Assembly (NCBI GenBank): GCA_035628995.1
Contig: DASPIR010000023.1
Coordinates: forward strand, 620,001 to 684,000
Direction: 5' to 3'
DNA: 64,000 bases
Source: Clostridia bacterium
GTDB lineage: Bacteria > Bacillota > Clostridia > Lutisporales > Lutisporaceae
A program made the position numbers and the translations under genes. The notes below the pieces were generated by a model. The model was not told where the DNA came from and ran no database searches. It saw only the letters and a list, made by a program, of their open reading frames with translations. Shown piece by piece: positions 47,376 to 55,911 of the stretch (the stretch's first letter is position 1; the number at the start of each line of letters is the position of its first letter).

Positions 47376-47858
47376 CTATTTTGATAAAATATTTTTAGCG
47401 TACTTGTCAATCTTATCTTTCGAAAGCCTTGAATAATCTTGTGTTATTCCTTTTACAATCCGTATCACATGCTTTTCGATAAAGCTTATCTTATCAATAT
47501 GCAATTCGCCACCAAATGTTTCCATTATAACAGCATGGCTAAATAGCTCTTCAGGAAAAGAAGCTTTTAATTCTTTTTCTATTATAACAGAGTCTTGCTC
47601 TCCAGCACAGATAAATAATCCAAGTCTCTTTGTCTTTAATTCTTCTGCATGCTTAAGCATATATTTGTGCATTTGTTTTTGGATTTTACCTACGTATATA
47701 GAACCACCCAGAATCACAGTGTCATACTCTTTAAGTTCCGGCACCTTATCTTTCATAATATTAATCGATGAAACATTTTCACCCAGCTTTGATTTTAATA
47801 ATGTTACAGCCTTTTGAGTACAGCCATATTTTGTTGCATATATAATAAGTATTTTCAT
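47376..47858 (-). CDS. Flavodoxin-domain protein (HemG-like)
   Basis: 160 residues. The FMN phosphate loop YATKYGCTQKA at 7-17, YDTVILGGSIYVGKI and GLFICAGEQD are typical of the flavodoxin_5/HemG-like group. E. coli HemG is a protoporphyrinogen oxidase, but in an anaerobe without visible heme genes nearby a generic FMN electron carrier is as likely. Cytoplasmic. The start is preceded by AAAAGGTGGTTTTTTT. Monocistronic. Confidence 0.85.
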   Translation of the reverse strand: MKILIIYATKYGCTQKAVTLLKSKLGENVSSINIMKDKVPELKEYDTVILGGSIYVGKIQKQMHKYMLKHAEELKTKRLGLFICAGEQDSVIIEKELKASFPEELFSHAVIMETFGGELHIDKISFIEKHVIRIVKGITQDYSRLSKDKIDKYAKNILSK

Positions 47859-48025
47859 AAAAAAACCACCTTTTCATATTCTTTATACATTTCATTTATT
47901 CTATCATATACTGTTTTTCCCAATTATTCAATATACTTTGTCTATAGTCTTCTTTATTTTTAGACAATTGTTAAGTGTTTCCATAAACTTTTTTATCCAT
48001 TAATCATTCAGATCCCTAATTCAGA

Positions 48026-48712
48026 TTATGCAATTACGCCATCTCTGACATTGATAATTCGGTCACTGTATTCTGCAGCCTCAACAGAGTGGGTCACCAT
48101 AATAATAGTTTTATTGCTATCTTGATTGATTTCGCGTAACAGCTCTATAATTTCAGCGCCGGTTTTGCTGTCCAAGTTACCTGTTGGTTCATCAGCAAAG
48201 AGAATTTCGGGGGTGTTGATCAATGCTCTGGCGATTGCTACTCTTTGCTGCTGGCCACCGGACAATTCCCATGGAGTGTGTTTCCTTCTGTCGGTCAGTC
48301 CAACGATGTCCAATATTTCATTGAGCTGATGTTTATAATCCTTCATACTCTTCCCGTCCAGAAGTACAGGCAAGAGAATGTTTTCTTCCACATTCAGGTT
48401 TGGAATCAAATTATAAAATTGAAATACGAATCCAATGTTTCTTCTTCGCATGACGCTTTTTTGACTGTCATCAAACTTTGAAATATCCTTGCCGTTCATA
48501 AGCACACTTCCTCTTGAAGGATTATCCAGCCCTCCTAGAATATAAAGGAGCGTGCTTTTCCCTGAGCCTGATGGCCCCATAATGGAAACAAATTCTCCCA
48601 CTGTGACTTGCAGGGATACATCTTTCAATACTCTAGACACGACATCTCCCATCTTGTATTCTTTAATGATGTTTCTTCCCTCTATGGCATAATGCCCATT
48701 TAAGCGATTCAT
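48026..48712 (-). CDS. ABC transporter ATP-binding protein (MacB/LolD type)
   Basis: 228 residues. Walker A GPSGSGKST at 46-54, Q-loop FVFQFYNLIPNL, signature WELSGGQQQRVAIARAL, Walker B ILFADEPTGNLDS and switch MVTHS are all intact. It belongs to the MacB/LolD/BceA type that pairs with FtsX-like permeases. It follows the permease gene by 19 bases on one transcript. It energises a mechanotransmission-type exporter, probably for peptides, lipoproteins or antibiotics. The start follows GGGAGGAAAGCAC. Confidence 0.93.
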   Translation of the reverse strand: MNRLNGHYAIEGRNIIKEYKMGDVVSRVLKDVSLQVTVGEFVSIMGPSGSGKSTLLYILGGLDNPSRGSVLMNGKDISKFDDSQKSVMRRRNIGFVFQFYNLIPNLNVEENILLPVLLDGKSMKDYKHQLNEILDIVGLTDRRKHTPWELSGGQQQRVAIARALINTPEILFADEPTGNLDSKTGAEIIELLREINQDSNKTIIMVTHSVEAAEYSDRIINVRDGVIA

Positions 48713-48731
48713 GTGCTTTCCTCCCGATTAC

Positions 48732-51248
48732 TTATTCAAATTTAATTTCCTCGACAATTTTCATCTGTGAGCCTTTTAGAATGGGTACGATTGAGCCGAT
48801 CAATGTGATAACAATTCCCATAGCACCCGCCATGATAAATACGGACGCTTCAAGCTCCGGCTCCATTGAGATTCTCGGACCCGCAACAAGAAATATAGTT
48901 TTGATTTCCAAATATGCTACTGCGATTCCAAATATCGCTCCGATTAAGCCGGATGAAAAACCCTCTATCAGCGTTATCTTTATATTTTGCTTGTTACTGA
49001 GTCCGACCGATTTATACATTGCAATGGAATGACGCTTTTGAATGTAGTTAATGAGTAGGTTATTGATAATTCCTATAGCGGCAAGCAGCAGGATAAAATA
49101 GGTGAGCTTTCTCAGTGGTTCCAGAAACGCACCGACAACACCAAGTGCATCGGCATTAAATTCTTTTACCGTCCGGCTCCAATTTGTCTTATTGCCGAAT
49201 AAATCCCGAATTTGAATCATAGCCGCATCAGGATCGACAGCTTGAAAAGCTAAAAAGCCGTAATCTGTAGCTCTAAAGTCATTCACCCCACATGCGGATG
49301 GGATAATCGCCGCCGCACTGCTTGCTCTTGATTTGTAACTGCCAATGACATGGTATTCGTACTCTGCGCCGCTGAAAGAAAGGCTTACTGTGTCACCAAC
49401 TTTTATACCTTGCCGACGTATGGAATCGCTGCTTAATAAAATGTTCCTTGCGTTGCTAAAAGACGTTTCTATATCATTTCTGATGTTTTCACTGTCATAT
49501 TTTATGGCAAGCATAGAATTATACAGACTTAAATCTTCTACTGCTTCCACTCGTCCTAAAGACTGCCCATCCGCAAGAATATTGCCATTCAAAACATAGA
49601 CAGGCAATACCGCCTTCATGCCTTCTATATTTTTTACCTCCCGGACAAACACTTTATCCATATTCGCATCGGCAAACCCATCTAAATCCGCACCTTTAAA
49701 AACATCACCTATATAGGTGTTTACAAAGCTGCCGACCACACTTATTGCAATTATTGCCGATATGCTGATGAACAACAGTGTAATATTCTGATTGATATTT
49801 TTATTCCATTTCATATTGCGAGCCGCCAATCGCCCCTCATTGCCCAAAACAATCCCATATACCCGTTCAAGCAAAGATGAAAGACCTGTCATGATATAGG
49901 GAATTACAACAATCGTTGCAATAATCAAGCCTAACAATGAAAATCCTCCTGCAAGTATCAACATCTGCCCACCGGCAATACGGGGCAGTATAATGGACAG
50001 AGCAAGGAGGATCATGCCAAAACCAGATTTTGCCGAATTTGATATATTTTCTTCTTCTGCCATTCCCAAGACAACATCCTTTACGGGAAGTTTGCTTGCA
50101 CGTTTTACAGGAATATAGGCACTGAGCAGCGATACGACAATCGCCGCAACACAGGACAGGAAAATGTTCAAAGGGGATACAACCATTGGTATCTCAACAC
50201 CCTGCCACGAGGATTCTCCCAATCCCCCAAGCATAAGCTTCAAGACTGCAAAACCGAGCGGTATCCCAAGCAGTCCCCCAAATATTCCATATAGAAGGCT
50301 TTCTATCATTAGTATTTTGGTAACTGCCTTTTCGGTGGCTCCTATGCTTCGGAAGGTTCCTATCACCGGCAGCCTTTCTATCGTAATAACTTTGTAGCTG
50401 CTGTAAATAATAAAAACACTCATGGTCAATGCAAAAAAGCTAATGAGGAAAAAGGGCATTGATTTTTCCCTTGCGTCTGCTTCAACCTGCTTTTCATTAA
50501 CAACTTTTTTAACTCGGTAGCTTTCAGACGGCAGAGAATCAGATAGTTCTGATTCTAAAGTATCTGTATCTACTCCAACGCTTGGCTCTATTAATATTTC
50601 GCTATACCCGTTCTGAGTGTTCAATATCTTTTCCAGAGTAGCTTTGGGAATCAATGCGTTAAATCCCCGTGTCTGACGCAAAAACACCGTATCGTAAGCA
50701 GCAATGGCAGCTACATGAAATTCGAAGGAGCTTCCTCCGATTCGCAGCTTTACATTGTCTCCTGCTTGAGTGCCGTATTTAAATGTAAATTTTTCTGGCA
50801 GAACAACCTGGTAGCCTGTAAAATCATGCAGCTCACCACCATCCATTAGTCGTGGCTTGTTGATTTGGCTCAACTTGTTCAAATCTGCGGCTATAATATC
50901 GAAGTTTTCAAAATATCCATCCTCATTGTAAAGTCCTGGTGTCTGCAAAATGCCAACTTTATATTTAATTGAAGCAAGCTTGGGTATGGCTTCTTCTGAA
51001 ATCCTGCCCATTTCACCATTCGCATCCGGCAAAGCCGAAACAGATATGGCAGCCGTTCCAGCGATTCCTTTTGCCATTTTTTTCTGTGCACTTGAATATG
51101 AATCGCCAATGGCAAGGGAAACAAAAAGCAACGTTGTGGCAAGGACGACCGACAACAACATGACAGCTGTTCGCGTTTTCCTTTCTTTCAAATTGTTTAA
51201 TAAGTATTTCAGAATGATTTTCAAATAAGCACCTGCTTTCCTTGTCAT
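48732..51248 (-). CDS. FtsX-family ABC permease (MacB-like, duplicated)
   Basis: 838 residues. An N-terminal helix (MLLSVVLATTLLFVSLAIGD) is followed by a large extracytoplasmic domain and FtsX helices at about 265-390. A second extracytoplasmic domain comes next, then FtsX helices at about 715-830. Motifs such as ERLPVIGTFRSIGATEKAV and RHSIAMYKSVGLSNKQNIKI mark the FtsX coupling helices. It forms an exporter with the next gene. The likely true start may be TTG 51224 (AGGTG five bases upstream); ATG 51248 has a weaker site. It lies behind a perfect 16-bp hairpin that separates it from the two-component genes. Confidence 0.88.
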   Translation of the reverse strand: MTRKAGAYLKIILKYLLNNLKERKTRTAVMLLSVVLATTLLFVSLAIGDSYSSAQKKMAKGIAGTAAISVSALPDANGEMGRISEEAIPKLASIKYKVGILQTPGLYNEDGYFENFDIIAADLNKLSQINKPRLMDGGELHDFTGYQVVLPEKFTFKYGTQAGDNVKLRIGGSSFEFHVAAIAAYDTVFLRQTRGFNALIPKATLEKILNTQNGYSEILIEPSVGVDTDTLESELSDSLPSESYRVKKVVNEKQVEADAREKSMPFFLISFFALTMSVFIIYSSYKVITIERLPVIGTFRSIGATEKAVTKILMIESLLYGIFGGLLGIPLGFAVLKLMLGGLGESSWQGVEIPMVVSPLNIFLSCVAAIVVSLLSAYIPVKRASKLPVKDVVLGMAEEENISNSAKSGFGMILLALSIILPRIAGGQMLILAGGFSLLGLIIATIVVIPYIMTGLSSLLERVYGIVLGNEGRLAARNMKWNKNINQNITLLFISISAIIAISVVGSFVNTYIGDVFKGADLDGFADANMDKVFVREVKNIEGMKAVLPVYVLNGNILADGQSLGRVEAVEDLSLYNSMLAIKYDSENIRNDIETSFSNARNILLSSDSIRRQGIKVGDTVSLSFSGAEYEYHVIGSYKSRASSAAAIIPSACGVNDFRATDYGFLAFQAVDPDAAMIQIRDLFGNKTNWSRTVKEFNADALGVVGAFLEPLRKLTYFILLLAAIGIINNLLINYIQKRHSIAMYKSVGLSNKQNIKITLIEGFSSGLIGAIFGIAVAYLEIKTIFLVAGPRISMEPELEASVFIMAGAMGIVITLIGSIVPILKGSQMKIVEEIKFE

Positions 51249-51270
51249 TTTTCAACCCTTTTTTGCATAC

Positions 51271-51314
51271 AAAAAGGTTGATGGCTTATATCTAAACGAT
51301 AAGCCATCAACCTT
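51271..51314 (-). terminator. Perfect 16-bp hairpin between kinase and permease genes
   Basis: AAGGTTGATGGCTTAT (51274-51289) pairs without mismatch to ATAAGCCATCAACCTT (51299-51314), with TTTTT following on the minus strand. It stands 20 bases after the kinase stop and about 23 bases before the permease ATG. It should terminate or attenuate transcription into the ABC genes. Confidence 0.85.
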
Positions 51315-51334
51315 ATTCTATCTTTCAGTAAACC

Positions 51335-52756
51335 TTAATTTAATCTTAAGTTTGAATGAGGAAACTCCACAAAAAAGCTTGTGCCGATTCCCAGCTTGCT
51401 TTCTACAAAAATACTGCCGCCGTGAAGTTCAATGATTTGCTTGGCAATCGCCATGCCAAGCCCTGACCCTTCCGGCTTTTCTCCCGTATTTGTTCCCCGA
51501 TAATATCGTGTAAATAAATTTCTAAGTTCTTCTTCGCTCATGCCCCTGCCGTTGTCCTGAATGCGGATTTGTATCTTATCTTCTGCTTTTATAGAAATGG
51601 CAATTTTAGTTTCTTTACTATTATGAACAAGTGCGTTATAAATCAGATTGTTCAATGCCCGTTTTAAAAGCATAGAATCAAAGATTAAAGTAATATCCTC
51701 ATTTCCGCTGTAAAAGCTAATATTTCTGGATTCATACTCAGGATGATTCAGAATATCTATCACAATTTCCTTAGTAAATCTTACAATGCTATTTTCTCTT
51801 TTATTCAGTGGTATCATTTCATTTTCAAGCTGATAGGTTAATTTCAAATCATCAATGAGTTCTTCTGCATAAGCTGTGTTTTTTAGTATCATTTTTCCAT
51901 ATTTTTTTATTTGATCTAACGTAATTTCATAATTAGGATCGGTGATAAGCTCAGCATAGCCTTTTATGGGTGATATGGGCGTTTTCAAGTCGTGAGTGAT
52001 ATTGGCAATCCATTCTTCGCGTGCCTTCTCATTTCTTTCACGCACTTCATCACTTGCCTTAATTTCAGCATCCAGAGCATTTAAACTGTCGTACACATCA
52101 CGAAATGCCCCTTTGCTTTCGATTGGACTATATGACCTCGACGCAATTTCCCCAACTGCACTTATCATTCGTGACATCCGTTTTGTTATCCAAAGCCCGT
52201 AAACCACACCGGAAATAATGACCAATAGAAACATTATTCCCATTAGCCCAATGAAAATGGACTTGCCTCCGGTAAATTTGTCTGCATTCAAGTATGCGGT
52301 AACTTTTGAAATCCGCACAGGAAAGCCAATGATATATGTCCAGTCCGTACCCCCATGTTGTATACCTCCAATAAAAACCGTTGAATTTCCATTACCACCT
52401 GTTTGATACAAATATAACAGTTCGGATGGCGTATAGTGGTTCAAAGCCTTCTGTGGTGTTCTGTAGCTGAGCACTTCTACACCATCTTCATCGATGACTT
52501 GAAGCCATAAATTATTCTTTTTCAGTTCTTCCAGTCCAGACTGCTTCACTTGCGGTTTGTTTCCAGCAAAAACAATCTGTTCGGAGAAGTCTTGGGTAAA
52601 AACTTTCGGCCAGTTGCTTAAGTCTGACTGTCCATCCGGCTTCTGTATGGTAAATACATAAAAGAGCATGCCTATACCTGCCGCAATCATACCAATCAGC
52701 AGAATGAAAAAAATAAGGTATATATGAAAAACTGATTTGTAGCCTGATCTTTTCAT
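51335..52756 (-). CDS. Sensor histidine kinase (HisKA type)
   Basis: 473 residues. Helix 1 at about 11-34, an extracytoplasmic domain of about 130 residues, helix 2 at about 166-190, then HAMP-like linker. HisKA H-box has H255 (ANITHDLKTPISPIKGYAEL). The N-box is LNNLIYNALVHNS, G1 IQDNGRGM, G2 GEKPEGSGLGMAIAK. The start ATG directly follows the regulator's stop codon. It phosphorylates the adjacent OmpR-type regulator and presumably senses the substrate or stress handled by the ABC exporter downstream. A resistance role (BceRS-like arrangement) is inference; the extracytoplasmic domain is larger than in Bce kinases. Confidence 0.92.
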   Translation of the reverse strand: MKRSGYKSVFHIYLIFFILLIGMIAAGIGMLFYVFTIQKPDGQSDLSNWPKVFTQDFSEQIVFAGNKPQVKQSGLEELKKNNLWLQVIDEDGVEVLSYRTPQKALNHYTPSELLYLYQTGGNGNSTVFIGGIQHGGTDWTYIIGFPVRISKVTAYLNADKFTGGKSIFIGLMGIMFLLVIISGVVYGLWITKRMSRMISAVGEIASRSYSPIESKGAFRDVYDSLNALDAEIKASDEVRERNEKAREEWIANITHDLKTPISPIKGYAELITDPNYEITLDQIKKYGKMILKNTAYAEELIDDLKLTYQLENEMIPLNKRENSIVRFTKEIVIDILNHPEYESRNISFYSGNEDITLIFDSMLLKRALNNLIYNALVHNSKETKIAISIKAEDKIQIRIQDNGRGMSEEELRNLFTRYYRGTNTGEKPEGSGLGMAIAKQIIELHGGSIFVESKLGIGTSFFVEFPHSNLRLN

Positions 52757-53521
52757 CTAATCATCTCTCTCTACAAGCTTGTACCCAAGCCCTTTTACAG
52801 TTAAAAGTATTTGAGGCTTTGATGGATCATCTTCTATTTTTTCTCTCAAATGTCTGATATGGACCATAATCGTATTGTCACAGATAGCACCGTATTCTCC
52901 CCAAACCTGTTCATACAGCCGTTCTTTACTGATTATTTTATTAGCGTTTTCTGCCAGAAACATAAGTAGTCCAAACTCTCTTGCCGTCAATTCTATCTCG
53001 ATTCCGTTTTTATATACCTGGTAGCCATCGGAATCAATAAATACATTTCCTATTTGGAACGTTTTTGATTCCAAGTTTTTCTTAGCAGCTTGACTGTACT
53101 GCTGTCTTCGAATTTGCGCTTTAATGCGGAACACAATTTCCCTTGGACTAAAAGGTTTTGTCACATAATCATCCCCACCGCTATTCAGTCCAAGGATTTT
53201 ATCAATATCATCATTTTTCGAGGATAGAAAGAGAATCGGACAATACGAAAATTCACGAATCCGTTTGCATACCTCAATTCCATCGATATCGGGGAGCATG
53301 ATATCCAATATAATTGCTTCGGGGTTATGGTTCCTACACAAATCAATTGCATCCATACCATTGTACGCCTTGATAATATTATGAAAACCATCTATTCTCA
53401 GCACTTCTTCAATCAAATCTGTAATGTCTTTTTCGTCGTCTACAAGCATTATTTTTTTGTTTGAAACATCTGCCCAGTCTTTTTTTTCTTTTGGTACTGA
53501 GCTTCTATTATCCTCAAACAA
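52757..53521 (-). CDS. OmpR-family response regulator
   Basis: 254 residues. An N-terminal receiver has phospho-acceptor D73 (AIILDIMLPDIDG) after VDDE and a K in YVTKPFSPRE. The C-terminal winged helix has ELTAREFGLLMFLAENANKI and TIMVHIRHLREKIEDDP. It has a non-standard N-terminal tail of about 20 residues. I take TTG 53521 as start because GGAGG lies eight bases before it; ATG 53536 overlaps that site. First gene of the TCS pair. Likely controls the ABC exporter genes that follow. Confidence 0.92.
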   Translation of the reverse strand: MFEDNRSSVPKEKKDWADVSNKKIMLVDDEKDITDLIEEVLRIDGFHNIIKAYNGMDAIDLCRNHNPEAIILDIMLPDIDGIEVCKRIREFSYCPILFLSSKNDDIDKILGLNSGGDDYVTKPFSPREIVFRIKAQIRRQQYSQAAKKNLESKTFQIGNVFIDSDGYQVYKNGIEIELTAREFGLLMFLAENANKIISKERLYEQVWGEYGAICDNTIMVHIRHLREKIEDDPSKPQILLTVKGLGYKLVERDD

Positions 53522-53625
53522 TGATCTCACCTCCATTGTTAATTTTACCTTACATCATTTATAAACAGCATGCTGTACGGAAATATAATAACGCACACCA
53601 ATCCTTCAAAATTGAATTTAACTAT

Positions 53626-53811
53626 ATTATATATGGAGAAACAAATAAACGGAATGGAATAATTCATAAAAATGGAAAAACCTGCGGCTGTAGCCCCAAT
53701 ATTCGAGAAGAGTTAAGTAAAGTTGAGATTCCCGAGACTAAATATTATCTTAAAGGTGATGCTGATCAGGGCTTAAACAGGATGGAGGGAAAATTGACAG
53801 CACAAAGCTAG
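53626..53811 (+). pseudogene. Possible gene remnant in a 460-base gap
   Basis: In this frame the bases read like protein (KRNGIIHKNGKTCGCSPNIR, ELSKVEIPETKYYLKGDADQ, GLNRMEGK), ending at TAG 53809-53811, but no start codon with a ribosome site exists. Upstream in-frame sequence back to the regulator promoter looks random. The patch contains CGCS and is unlike its AT-rich surroundings. It may be the end of a lost gene. I cannot name a family. Confidence 0.3.
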
Positions 53812-53917
53812 GTAACTTAAGCTTGACGGTTATGATGCATCTAAGAATGTCAGTGGCGGTGATAATAAGTACTCCGAATTCTCATTGTAAAATTTATCAA
53901 GTTGCCCATAATATGGA

Positions 53918-53946
53918 TTGACAAGTTATTAACATTGGCATAAAAT
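53918..53946 (+). promoter_or_regulatory. SigA-type promoter of the secreted protein gene
   Basis: TTGACA (53918-53923), 17 bases, TAAAAT (53941-53946). The start codon is 40 bases on, with TTTAGGAGGGATTTT before it. Near-consensus, so strong expression is expected. Confidence 0.78.
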
Positions 53947-53985
53947 TAATAATGAATATCAAATTCATTATTTAGGAGGGATTTT

Positions 53986-55101
53986 ATGAAAAAACTGATT
54001 GCGACTCTTGTGGCTACAACCTTAGTTTTGTCTACCTTAGGCGTGACTGCATTGGCTGAAGACCCAACAACAAGAGGACAAGGTATTTATCCTGATGTTG
54101 TATCTACTGCTTCGGTAAATCTTACAGCTGAACAAGAATTACAGAACTCCTTGGGAGAAAAAGGAACTTGGATTACTACACTTGGTAGCAATGTTACTGT
54201 TTCAAATGATCTTGTATGGTCAGGTGACATTAGAAAAGAGGGTGGTACAGCACCAGGTAGAAAACTTGGTTTATACTATCACTCAGCACCAAATATTGGT
54301 GGCGAACAGTTGTTTACATTAAAAGTTCCTGTTTTGATTGTTAACGCTGAAAACGCAAATCTTGCTTATGGAACACTTGATGGCAACGTAAGGGTTCAAG
54401 CTAAGGGCTTTAATCTCACTAACTGTACTATCACAGGTCAATTGGGCTTTGCTACACAAGAACTATATGATTCTGCAAAGTTCAATGACGTTACGATCAA
54501 AGGCGATGTTTGGGTAGCTGGAAATAAGCTTCCAAGTAATCTAAAACCTCAAACCATTACAAACTACGCTAAGTACAGTGAATCTGCTACAAGCGGTGAC
54601 ATGATGAAAGCTGCTGTTACTTTCAAAGATGGCAAAGCTCATAATGTTTTGATAGATGTTATGGGTCCTGCTTACTTCATGAAACCAGGTATTTTATCTT
54701 CAGGCGGACAAGGAAACTGGGGCAAAGTATCTTATTCAAAAGCAGGTCAATATGTTATGGTACAACCTTCTGCTGAGAGACCAGCAGATACGATTTTATC
54801 TTGGGATAAACAAATATCAGCTGTGATTGCTGCATACATAAAATCTGGTTTTGATATAAGCCAATTCCCAACTTCTCAAAGAGATGCAAATCACCCATCT
54901 GTTCTTGACTTCAATAAGATGCTTGATGGTAAGTATAAGGCTTATACAGTAAGTGAAACAAATGGAGCAATTGATACAACAAAACTTAAAGGTGCACAAA
55001 GATCAGAAGCTGCAAAAGTTGACGCCATCACAAGTTGTTCCGTTGATGTAGGCAAATATCTGAAATTGGCTGATAGCATTATTAAAGCTGGAACTAAATA
55101 A
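53986..55101 (+). CDS. Secreted beta-rich protein with FMN-attachment-like C-terminal tail
   Basis: 371 residues. The signal peptide (1-24, ending ALA-ED) has no lipobox. The central part (about 100-190) has stacked short strands (NAENANLAYGTLDGNVRVQA, NLTNCTITGQLGF, FNDVTIKGDVWVAG) that suggest a right-handed beta-helix. The tail (about 340-371) reads KVDAITSCSVDVGKYLKLAD, similar to the end of FMN_bind domains (compare DTVTSATATS in the lipoprotein at 43157). S352 replaces the usual flavin-bearing Thr, with C351 beside it. A near-consensus promoter and strong ribosome site suggest an abundant product. No known family is identified; flavin binding is inference. Confidence 0.7.
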   Translation: MKKLIATLVATTLVLSTLGVTALAEDPTTRGQGIYPDVVSTASVNLTAEQELQNSLGEKGTWITTLGSNVTVSNDLVWSGDIRKEGGTAPGRKLGLYYHSAPNIGGEQLFTLKVPVLIVNAENANLAYGTLDGNVRVQAKGFNLTNCTITGQLGFATQELYDSAKFNDVTIKGDVWVAGNKLPSNLKPQTITNYAKYSESATSGDMMKAAVTFKDGKAHNVLIDVMGPAYFMKPGILSSGGQGNWGKVSYSKAGQYVMVQPSAERPADTILSWDKQISAVIAAYIKSGFDISQFPTSQRDANHPSVLDFNKMLDGKYKAYTVSETNGAIDTTKLKGAQRSEAAKVDAITSCSVDVGKYLKLADSIIKAGTK

Positions 55102-55118
55102 TTTATTTTAGTAATTAA

Positions 55119-55158
55119 AAGTCTTGATACTCACAAGCTGAGTGTCAAGACTTTTTTT
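55119..55158 (+). terminator. Terminator of the secreted protein gene
   Basis: AGTCTTGATACTCA (55120-55133) pairs with TGAGTGTCAAGACT (55139-55152), one mismatch, then TTTTTTT. It also lies at the end of the convergent rubrerythrin gene. Confidence 0.9.
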
Positions 55159-55180
55159 AGGTAGATTTGAAATGATATGA

Positions 55181-55735
55181 CTATATTGACTTACCGAAAT
55201 ACCTCTTCAAAAGCCCTTCAAATGCTGATCCATGTCTTGCTTCATCCTTGCACATTTCATGTACAGTATCATGAATTGCGTCATAGTTCAGTTCTTTTGC
55301 TCTTGTTGCCAAGTGCTTTTTGCCGGTACATGCACCGAACTCTGCTTCTGCTCTGAGTTCAAGATTTTTCTTTGTATCCGGGAATACGACTTCCCCGATA
55401 AGCTCAGCGAATCTGGCTGCATGATCTGCTTCTTCAAAAGCATATCTCTTAAACGCTTCAGCAATCTCCGGATAACCTTCTCTATCAGCCTGACGGCTCA
55501 TTGCCAGGTACATTCCTACTTCAGTGCACTCTCCCATAAAATTAGCCTTAAGTCCCTCATAAACCTCAGGATCTACATCCTTTGCCACACCTATTCTATG
55601 TTCATCAGCCCACTGACGTGCACCTTCTTCTTTTACTGTGAACTTTTCTTTTGCTGCCTTACACTGAGGACAGTTCTCCGGTGCCTCCATTCCCTCGTGA
55701 ACATACCCACATATCGAACATACAAACTTTTTCAT
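55181..55735 (-). CDS. Reverse rubrerythrin (rubredoxin domain N-terminal)
   Basis: 184 residues. An N-terminal rubredoxin-type Fe(Cys)4 site (C6, C9, C22, C25) precedes a ferritin-like diiron domain ([51 protein letters not shown]). The order rubredoxin-then-diiron defines reverse rubrerythrin, a main NADH-linked H2O2 (and O2) reductase in clostridia, where PerR represses it. The upstream region holds PerR-box-like sequence. Cytoplasmic. AAAGGAGATAGTAAA precedes ATG. Monocistronic. Confidence 0.93.
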   Translation of the reverse strand: MKKFVCSICGYVHEGMEAPENCPQCKAAKEKFTVKEEGARQWADEHRIGVAKDVDPEVYEGLKANFMGECTEVGMYLAMSRQADREGYPEIAEAFKRYAFEEADHAARFAELIGEVVFPDTKKNLELRAEAEFGACTGKKHLATRAKELNYDAIHDTVHEMCKDEARHGSAFEGLLKRYFGKSI

Positions 55736-55755
55736 TTTACTATCTCCTTTATATT

Positions 55756-55784
55756 TAATTATTATCTATAAATAATTATTATCT
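55756..55784 (-). promoter_or_regulatory. PerR/Fur-box-like operator upstream of reverse rubrerythrin
   Basis: AGATAATAATTA occurs twice in tandem on the minus strand. The upstream copy extends to AGATAATAATTATTT with the palindromic core ATAATAATTAT, close to the PerR consensus TTATAATnATTATAA. It lies 20-50 bases before the gene. AT-richness makes chance matches possible. Confidence 0.45.
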
Positions 55785-55872
55785 CTATTAATAATTTACC
55801 ATATCGACTTAATTTTATCAAGAGGGTTTTTAAAATATATTTTAAATGATAAACTATAATGTAGAGGAAAAC

Positions 55873-55896
55873 GGGCGATTCGTGAATCGCCCCTAC
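55873..55896. repeat. REP-like palindrome upstream of topB
   Basis: GGGCGATTC-GT-GAATCGCCC (55873-55892) is followed by CTAC. It differs by one base from the palindrome at 16581. It ends 15 bases before the topB start and next to its ribosome site (AAAGGAGAAATAA), so it lies in the 5' untranslated region. Confidence 0.78.
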
Positions 55897-55911
55897 GCAA
55901 AGGAGAAATAA

